Shown here: in pieces, positions 8,005 to 11,870 of the stretch
Layout: every line of letters starts with the position of its first letter
Numbering within the stretch: the stretch's first letter is position 1
Source: Acidobacteriaceae bacterium
GTDB lineage: Bacteria > Acidobacteriota > Terriglobia > Terriglobales > Acidobacteriaceae
Length of the DNA: 11,870 nucleotides
Direction of reading: 5' to 3'
Assembly (NCBI GenBank): GCA_030049955.1
Contig: JASIJX010000034.1
Location: 1-11,870, forward strand
Notes under the pieces: model-generated
What the model saw: the letters and a program-made list of their open reading frames with translations, nothing else
Databases searched by the model: none
Told to the model about the DNA's origin: nothing
Translations under genes and position numbers: made by a program

Positions 8005-8034
8005 TTGACAGCAAATTTAAATCGCGCCAATATT
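8005..8034 (+). promoter_or_regulatory. Candidate sigma-70 promoter upstream of the first MVVKT gene
   Basis: A perfect TTGACA (8005-8010) is followed after 18 nt by AATATT (8029-8034), 4 of 6 matches to the -10 consensus, in a locally AT-rich patch. It would give a leader of about 345 nt before the ATG at 8387, which is long, so another promoter may exist closer. Confidence 0.4.
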
Positions 8035-8327
8035 TCCACAGATGATTGGGAAAAGACGCACGCGGTCAGGTTGATCGCAAGAGCGCGAGATTCTTCTCAT
8101 CCTGGCCTTCCTTCTCCCCCAAACTAAGAGGAAGATATCTTTTTGCGTGCGCCGTTGGGCCCTACGATCCCAGGGCGCGAATGTTTCAGAATCAACGGCT
8201 TCTCTCCCCGGCGAGCGATTCGTCAGGGGATGAGGACTTCTCCGCTCGAAGTGAATCTGGAGGTGATGCAGAGCCGGATCAGGCTACGGCTTCATATCTA
8301 AACACTGAATTAGTTCGTTTGCGATGA

Positions 8328-8357
8328 GCGGCCGCTTGGCCGCAACTCCCAAGAGTT
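8328..8357 (+). other. Two abutting hairpins in the 5' leader of the first MVVKT gene
   Basis: GCGGCC-GCTT-GGCCGC (8328-8343) and AACTC-CCAA-GAGTT (8344-8357) are perfect stems of 6 and 5 bp with 4-nt loops and no base between them. They end 17 nt before the GGAGG of the following gene, a position where RNA structure could affect translation. No U-tract follows, so they do not look like a terminator. Confidence 0.45.
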
Positions 8358-8386
8358 CCGGAATTGAGATGAGCGGAGGTTTGGAT

Positions 8387-8734
8387 ATGGTAGTGAAAAC
8401 TCAGTGCAAGGGCCGCGAAGTGACCGGGCTGCACGTAGGCACAGCCAACGCCCGGCGTTATTTTCCGAAGAATATCTCCGCAATCGAGCTGGAGCTTGAT
8501 CATCTGCGCATTGAATGCGGATTGCCACCCAATTTCTGGAACGGGAAACCGGAGATTCACGACCCACGGCTTTGCGCCTGGCTGCAGTCCAAGCAATCGC
8601 AGAAGTCCTGCCGCACACCTATTCCGCTAGATATGATCCCCTCCGGCGCAAACTCCTTCAAACTCGGATTCGTCTCATTACGCCAGGGCAAGATACGGCA
8701 ACAACCTGCGATCGTTCCGAGCGGGTCCGCATAA
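8387..8734 (+). CDS. Small conserved protein of unknown function, MVVKT family, copy 1
   Basis: The product is 115 residues. The frame extends back to 8324, but GGAGG at 8375-8379 lies 7 nt before the ATG at 8387, and the second copy downstream also begins MVVKT. I do not recognise a named domain. Features shared with copy 2 are GR-V-GL-VG (9-18), NARRYF (21-26), an alternating hydrophobic strand [13 protein letters not shown] (34-46), FW (50-51), KPEI-D-RL--WL (54-66) and NSF (90-92). The C-terminal 20 or so residues are polar and not shared. There is no signal peptide or membrane segment, so it is probably cytoplasmic. Small proteins with this wording are, from memory, scattered in Acidobacteriota. 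It lies 93 bp before the AbiEi-like gene on the same strand and may be co-transcribed with it. Function unknown. Confidence 0.8.
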   Translation: MVVKTQCKGREVTGLHVGTANARRYFPKNISAIELELDHLRIECGLPPNFWNGKPEIHDPRLCAWLQSKQSQKSCRTPIPLDMIPSGANSFKLGFVSLRQGKIRQQPAIVPSGSA

Positions 8735-8827
8735 ACTTCAGCGTGCGGCTGCCGAGGCCGGAAATGCCGCGCTTGTTTCATTTGATTGCATGGTTTCAGG
8801 CGCACGTCTTGCAAAAGGGAGAATGCA

Positions 8828-9340
8828 ATGAAGGCGACCAATCTCAATGCTGCTCAGATGGACGATCTGGAGTTGCGCGCCATTGAAGCGCTGCGGGCCT
8901 TGCTGGGACAAGTTTCCGTCATTAAGCTGAAGGAGATCCGGCGCGAGCCGCATGGGCACATGCTGGCGCGCGTGGATGTGCTGGGCCATAGTCACATGCT
9001 GGCCTGCGACATTGAGCCTAACGACCAGCCTGAAACGCTGCGCGCCCACTTGCGTGAACTGCACGACGGAGCCCGGCAGTACGACGGCGCTGCGACTCCC
9101 GTTCTGATTGCGCCATACCTTTCGCCGGAAGCGCAAGCAGTATGCAAGGAATGCGATGCCGGGTTCCTTGACCTGCAGGGCAACGCCCGGCTGGCGCTGG
9201 GCGAGTTCTTCATCGGCAAGCGCGCGCTGTCGCCGCGTTCGCCGCACCGCTCCGCAAGCCGCACTGGCAGCACGAACGCTCTGCGTCGCTATCCGCCGGC
9301 GCGCGCCGGCGCGCCCGCAGGACGCAGCGCAGCCGTTTGA
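8828..9340 (+). CDS. AbiEi-like protein, probably truncated (N-terminal domain only)
   Basis: The 170-residue product starts at ATG 8828, with AGGGAGA ending 5 nt upstream; an upstream ATG at 8786 lacks such a site. It opens with a helical stretch LELRAIEALRALLGQVSVIK, then alternating strands (HMLARVDVLG, HMLACDIEP), then TPVLIAPYLSPEAQAVC and GFLDLQGNARLALGEFFIGK (about residues 95-137). The last two blocks resemble the region just before the winged helix in proteins annotated as AbiEi-family antitoxins of type IV toxin-antitoxin systems, whose N-terminal part is restriction-endonuclease-like. Those proteins, as I recall, are about twice this long. Here the frame turns into an Arg/Ala/Ser/Pro-rich tail of about 30 residues and stops 32 bp before a terminator, so the DNA-binding half is absent. 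It may be a decayed gene or a shortened functional form. No AbiEii-type toxin lies beside it. Confidence 0.65.
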   Translation: MKATNLNAAQMDDLELRAIEALRALLGQVSVIKLKEIRREPHGHMLARVDVLGHSHMLACDIEPNDQPETLRAHLRELHDGARQYDGAATPVLIAPYLSPEAQAVCKECDAGFLDLQGNARLALGEFFIGKRALSPRSPHRSASRTGSTNALRRYPPARAGAPAGRSAAV

Positions 9341-9372
9341 TCCGGTTATCGCAAAATAACTTCTGGTTCGTT

Positions 9373-9404
9373 ACGCCGGCCTCGTGGCCGGCGTTCCTAT
9401 TTTT
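9373..9404 (+). terminator. Intrinsic terminator after the AbiEi-like gene
   Basis: ACGCCGGCC-TCGT-GGCCGGCGT (9373-9394) is a perfect 9-bp GC-rich stem with a 4-nt loop, followed by TCCTATTTTT (9395-9404). It lies 32 bp after the stop codon at 9338-9340 and separates this gene from the second MVVKT copy. Confidence 0.85.
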
Positions 9405-9464
9405 AGTCGCTTATCCGATTGAGAGCGGGATTTGCAGAATTCAATACCTGGTCGATGCTTGCGC

Positions 9465-9493
9465 TTGACAAACCGATTCGATCAGCGCACCAT
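9465..9493 (+). promoter_or_regulatory. Possible promoter for the second MVVKT gene
   Basis: A perfect TTGACA (9465-9470) is followed after 17 nt by CACCAT (9488-9493), only 3 of 6 matches to the -10 consensus. It lies just past the terminator and about 95 nt before the ATG at 9589, the right place for a new transcript. Confidence 0.3.
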
Positions 9494-9588
9494 CCAAGCA
9501 AAAGTCCCGGCTCGGGCGGCACATCAATCGCCGGCGTCCGTTGCGCTTCAGCCCGATCCCGGAGGCCGGCAGATCGCGGAGACTGGCC

Positions 9589-9951
9589 ATGGTGGTCAAA
9601 ACAATCGGCAACGGACGCGATGTAGGCGGACTGAATGTCGGCCTGCGCAATGCTCGCCGCTACTTTGATCGTTCCGTTGCCTACGTGGAGCTGCAACTGG
9701 GCCACCTGCACATCCACTGCGACCTATCGCCGGAGTTTTGGCAGAAGCCTGAGATCACCGACTCACGGCTTGCGGACTGGCTGGCCTCGCGGCTCTTTCA
9801 CGGCAAGGCAAAGCGCGCGCCAGCGCCGGTCACCATGGTGCCATTGGGCAGAAACTCCTTCCGCGTGCTGCCCTACACGCTCCCCGCGGCTTCAACCAAC
9901 GCGATGACGCGCATTGGCCCGCCGCCTACGGCGAATCGCCCGCAGAAGTAG
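9589..9951 (+). CDS. Small conserved protein of unknown function, MVVKT family, copy 2
   Basis: The product is 120 residues. GGAG at 9578-9581 is 7 nt before the ATG at 9589, the same spacing as copy 1, and homology to copy 1 begins exactly at this methionine; the TTG at 9541 that would extend the frame is therefore rejected. About half of the first 95 residues are identical to copy 1: MVVKT, GR-V-GL-VG, NARRYF, VELQL-HL-I-C-L, FW, KPEI-D-RL--WL and NSF. One residue is missing after FW and one is added after the WL block. The last 25 residues are unrelated between copies. DNA divergence between the copies is substantial, so the duplication is old. The gene is convergent with ribonuclease J, 30 bp away. 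No function can be assigned. Confidence 0.8.
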   Translation: MVVKTIGNGRDVGGLNVGLRNARRYFDRSVAYVELQLGHLHIHCDLSPEFWQKPEITDSRLADWLASRLFHGKAKRAPAPVTMVPLGRNSFRVLPYTLPAASTNAMTRIGPPPTANRPQK

Positions 9952-9959
9952 CAGACGGC

Positions 9960-9982
9960 GCTGCCCGCTTCGCAAGCGCAGC
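9960..9982. terminator. Hairpin in the 30-bp convergent gap, possible bidirectional terminator
   Basis: GCTGC (9960-9964) pairs with GCAGC (9978-9982) and GCTT (9967-9970) with AAGC (9974-9977) around a CGC loop, with a two-base bulge on one side. It occupies nearly the whole space between the stop codons of the second MVVKT gene and ribonuclease J. Neither side has a good T-tract. Confidence 0.35.
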
Positions 9983-11637
9983 TAAATTTCCAGGATCACC
10001 GGCATGATCATCGGCCGGCGCCCGGTGGTCTTCTGGATCAGCCTCTTGAGCTCTACACGCACCTTTTCGTTCACCATGCCGTAGTCGGATTTCTGCTCCG
10101 AGTTGAGGCCGTCGAGCGTCTTGAGGATGGTCTCGCGGCACTGGTCGGCGATGTCGCCGCCGCCGAAGCCGCGCATCACCATCTCGGGCTCGCGCTCCAC
10201 TTTGCCGGTCTTTTTGTTGATGGCCAGCACGGCCAGCACCACTCCGTCCTCGGAGAGAATGCGCCGGTCGCGAATCACCAGATCCTGGACCACGTCGATG
10301 GACGACCCAGAGTCAATCAGAATTCGGCCCGCAGTGACCTTCTCCTGCACGCGCGCATCGTCGCGGTCCAGCTCCAGCACATCGCCGTCTTCGATGACCA
10401 TTGCGTGATCCACGGCGCCGGTCTCCATAGCGATCTGCGCGTGGCGGCGCAGATAGCGATAATCGCCGTGAACGGGGATAAAGAATTTGGGCCGCACCAG
10501 GTTGATGAGCAGGCGCAGCTCCTCTTGACTGCCGTGGCCGCTGACGTGGATGAGGCCATGCTGGCCGTCGTCGTAGATGACGTTGGCTTCGCGGCGGCTC
10601 AGGTGGTCGATGACGCGAAAGATGCCGCGCTCATTGCCGGGAATAATGCGCGAACTGAGGATCACGGTGTCGCCCGGATCAATTTTGGCATGCTTGTGAT
10701 TGTCGACCGCGGCGCGGCTCAGCGCGCTCAACGGTTCGCCCTGCGTGCCGCTGATCAGGACCATCAATTGCTCTGGCGGGTAGTCGCGCATCTGACCGGG
10801 GTTGATGATGAGTCCGTTGGGCACGTCGATGTATCCAAGATCTTGCGCTATCTCGGTACTCTCCATCATGGAGCGGCCGATGGTTACGACTTTGCGCCCA
10901 TGCTTGCGCGCCAGCTCCATGGCGATGCGAATGCGGTAGATCGATGACGAAAAGCAACTGAAGAAGAGCTTCTTCTTCGTCTGGGTCAAGATTTCGTCGA
11001 GGCGCGGAACGACGGCGCGCTCGCTGGGCGTGTAACCCGGCCGCTCCACGTTGGTCGAGTCCTGCAGCAGAGCCAGCACGCCGCGCTTGCCGTACTCGGC
11101 AAAGGCGTGCAGGTCGAAGGCCTTGTCGTCGAGCGGCGCAAGATCGATCTTGAAGTCGCCGGTATGAATAATGATGCCGACCGGCGTTTCGATCGCCAGC
11201 GCCACGCAATCCACCAGCGAGTGCGTCACGCGAATCGGTTCGATGGTGAAGGGCCCGATGGTGAACTTCACCTTCGGCTCAATCTCGATCAGCTCGATCT
11301 CATCGAGCAGCTCGTGCTCCTCCAGCTTGTCTTCCACGTAGGCCAGCGTGAATTCGGTGGCATACACCGGAACCTTCAGCTCGTTCAGAATCCACGGCAG
11401 CCCCCCGATGTGGTCCTCGTGCCCGTGCGTCAGAACGATGGCGCGTACATGCTTCTTGTTCTCAATCAGGTAAGTAATGTCGGGAACCACAATGTCGACG
11501 CCCAAAAGCTCTGTCTCGGGGAACATCAGTCCCGCGTCGATCACAAGAATGTCGTCTTCCCAGCGCACTGCCAGGCAGTTCATGCCGAACTCGCCCAGCC
11601 CGCCCAGGGGAATGATCTGCAGCTTTTTTGTTTGCAT
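9982..11637 (-). CDS. rnj: Ribonuclease J
   Basis: This 551-residue enzyme has the normal length for ribonuclease J, a zinc-dependent metallo-beta-lactamase/beta-CASP nuclease with endonuclease and 5'-to-3' exonuclease activity in mRNA decay and rRNA maturation. The N-terminus LGGLGEFGMNC (11-21) and VIDAGLMFPE (32-41) are family signatures. Metal-binding residues are visible in HGHEDH (71-76), His139 (THSLVD), Asp161 (HTGDFKID) and His390 (PVHGDYR). The beta-CASP region contains DSTNVERPGYT, SCFSSSIYRI, ISGTQGEP (295-302) and SGHGSQEE (366-373), the last two binding RNA phosphate in known structures. A C-terminal domain of about 100 residues ends in MPVILEI. The start is the ATG at 11635-11637, with only a weak GAGA upstream. 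The gene stands alone, after a terminator for the preceding gene, and converges on the second MVVKT gene. Identification is firm. Confidence 0.97.
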   Translation of the reverse strand: MQTKKLQIIPLGGLGEFGMNCLAVRWEDDILVIDAGLMFPETELLGVDIVVPDITYLIENKKHVRAIVLTHGHEDHIGGLPWILNELKVPVYATEFTLAYVEDKLEEHELLDEIELIEIEPKVKFTIGPFTIEPIRVTHSLVDCVALAIETPVGIIIHTGDFKIDLAPLDDKAFDLHAFAEYGKRGVLALLQDSTNVERPGYTPSERAVVPRLDEILTQTKKKLFFSCFSSSIYRIRIAMELARKHGRKVVTIGRSMMESTEIAQDLGYIDVPNGLIINPGQMRDYPPEQLMVLISGTQGEPLSALSRAAVDNHKHAKIDPGDTVILSSRIIPGNERGIFRVIDHLSRREANVIYDDGQHGLIHVSGHGSQEELRLLINLVRPKFFIPVHGDYRYLRRHAQIAMETGAVDHAMVIEDGDVLELDRDDARVQEKVTAGRILIDSGSSIDVVQDLVIRDRRILSEDGVVLAVLAINKKTGKVEREPEMVMRGFGGGDIADQCRETILKTLDGLNSEQKSDYGMVNEKVRVELKRLIQKTTGRRPMIMPVILEI

Positions 11638-11668
11638 CGGTCTCTATGATGCTACCACCGCAGGCATT

Positions 11669-11689
11669 GCTGCCGTGTTGACGGGCAGC
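11669..11689 (-). promoter_or_regulatory. Dyad symmetry in the ribonuclease J upstream region
   Basis: GCTGCC (11669-11674) and GGCAGC (11684-11689) form a perfect 6-bp inverted repeat with a 9-nt spacer, 32 bp before the ribonuclease J start. It could be an operator or a leader hairpin. No clear promoter was recognised around it. Confidence 0.25.
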
Positions 11690-11721
11690 CGCAAGGGTAT
11701 TCTTTGGCCATTTACGCGGGC

Positions 11722-11758
11722 AAGAAAAAAGCCACGCACCGCGTTTGCAGTGCGTGGC
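11722..11758 (-). terminator. Strong intrinsic terminator for the gene entering from the right
   Basis: On the minus strand GCCACGCAC and GTGCGTGGC form a perfect 9-bp stem (11758-11750 with 11739-11731) around a 10-nt loop, followed directly by TTTTTTCTT (11730-11722). It lies 41 bp past the stop codon of the partial gene at 11800 and isolates ribonuclease J from that gene. Confidence 0.9.
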
Positions 11759-11799
11759 CTCGCTATTCTCTCTACTTAACTTTCAGGTCCTGCTCGAAA

Positions 11800-11870
11800 T
11801 CAACCTCCAGCTCTGAGAGCCGCCAGAGTTACGATTTCGCCGCGTGACGCCGAGGCGCCGCTCAGGTCAA
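11800..11870 (-). CDS. C-terminal end of an unidentified protein (cut by window edge)
   Basis: One minus-strand frame is open from the right edge to TGA at 11802-11800 and reads 22 codons ending GEIVTLAALRAGG. Its codons are GC-rich at third positions like the neighbours, and a strong terminator follows 41 bp downstream in the same direction, which together support a real gene end. A shorter frame ending at TAG 11774 is closed upstream by a stop and was not preferred. The fragment is too short to name a family. Confidence 0.4.
   Translation of the reverse strand, partial: DLSGASASRGEIVTLAALRAGG

Larger units (their letters stand above)
7851..8386. other. Long gene-free stretch downstream of the ABC ATPase
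   Basis: About 536 bp contain no convincing gene. It holds a T9 run after a weak GC hairpin, a TTGACA-type promoter and two tandem hairpins just before the next gene, each listed separately. A 38-codon frame from ATG 7869 to TGA 7986 has a basic, hydrophobic reading (RLRFEYACVRFFALSI) but no strong Shine-Dalgarno. Longer frames here begin at weak start codons and show no family features. The stretch may be a degraded junction. Confidence 0.5.

Noticed and set aside
8046..8327. A 93-codon plus-strand frame upstream of MVVKT copy 1
   Set aside because: It starts at TTG without a Shine-Dalgarno, has no recognisable features, and has no counterpart before copy 2.
8515..8886. A plus-strand frame overlapping the end of MVVKT copy 1 and the start of the AbiEi-like gene
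   Set aside because: It overlaps two better supported genes, and its translation matches neither paralog.
8387..9951. The duplicated block as an insertion sequence or transposon
   Set aside because: There is no transposase and I saw no terminal inverted repeats or target-site duplication; the copies are strongly diverged at DNA level.
1..11870. CRISPR array, tRNA, rRNA or integrase attachment site
   Set aside because: I saw no regularly spaced direct repeats, no tRNA-like cloverleaf or conserved rRNA blocks, and no recombinase gene.

Overview
The window looks like a chromosomal stretch from an Acidobacteriota member, probably class Terriglobia. This is inferred from gene content, not measured. 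It is GC-rich and carries a GWxTD-domain exported protein, a short carboxypeptidase-regulatory-domain outer-membrane-type protein, a Tat-exported sugar-isomerase-like protein, a ribonuclease J, and two copies of a small unnamed protein family that I associate with acidobacterial genomes. There are no rRNAs, tRNAs, transposases, integrases or CRISPR arrays.

Left block (1-5199, all minus strand). Reading in the direction of transcription: a GWxTD protein with its own promoter and Shine-Dalgarno, a secreted protein with an N-terminal CarboxypepD_reg-like domain and a barrel-like C-terminus, a Tat-signal hydroxypyruvate-isomerase-like TIM barrel, and a zinc-dependent medium-chain dehydrogenase cut off by the left edge. 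The last two are 30 nt apart and probably form a small sugar or polyol oxidation operon. A hairpin-containing repeat of a kind scattered in such genomes lies between the CarboxypepD_reg gene and the TIM-barrel gene.

Centre (5200-7850, plus strand). A roughly 450-bp non-coding stretch is followed by a membrane-anchored periplasmic adaptor (MacA/HlyD type) and an ABC ATPase of the MacB/LolD class. The permease expected after this pair is absent. Instead there is about 540 bp without a convincing gene.

Accessory-looking block (7851-9951, plus strand). Two diverged copies of a 115-120 residue protein, both starting MVVKT and both with a good Shine-Dalgarno at identical 7-nt spacing, flank a 170-residue protein. 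That protein resembles the N-terminal half of AbiEi-like proteins and seems to lack the usual C-terminal helix-turn-helix part. A strong intrinsic terminator separates the AbiEi-like gene from the second copy. This is the least explained part of the window.

Right block (9982-11870, minus strand). A full-length ribonuclease J converges on the second small paralog with only 30 bp between them. Upstream of it, a very good minus-strand terminator closes an unidentified gene of which only the last 22 or so codons are visible.
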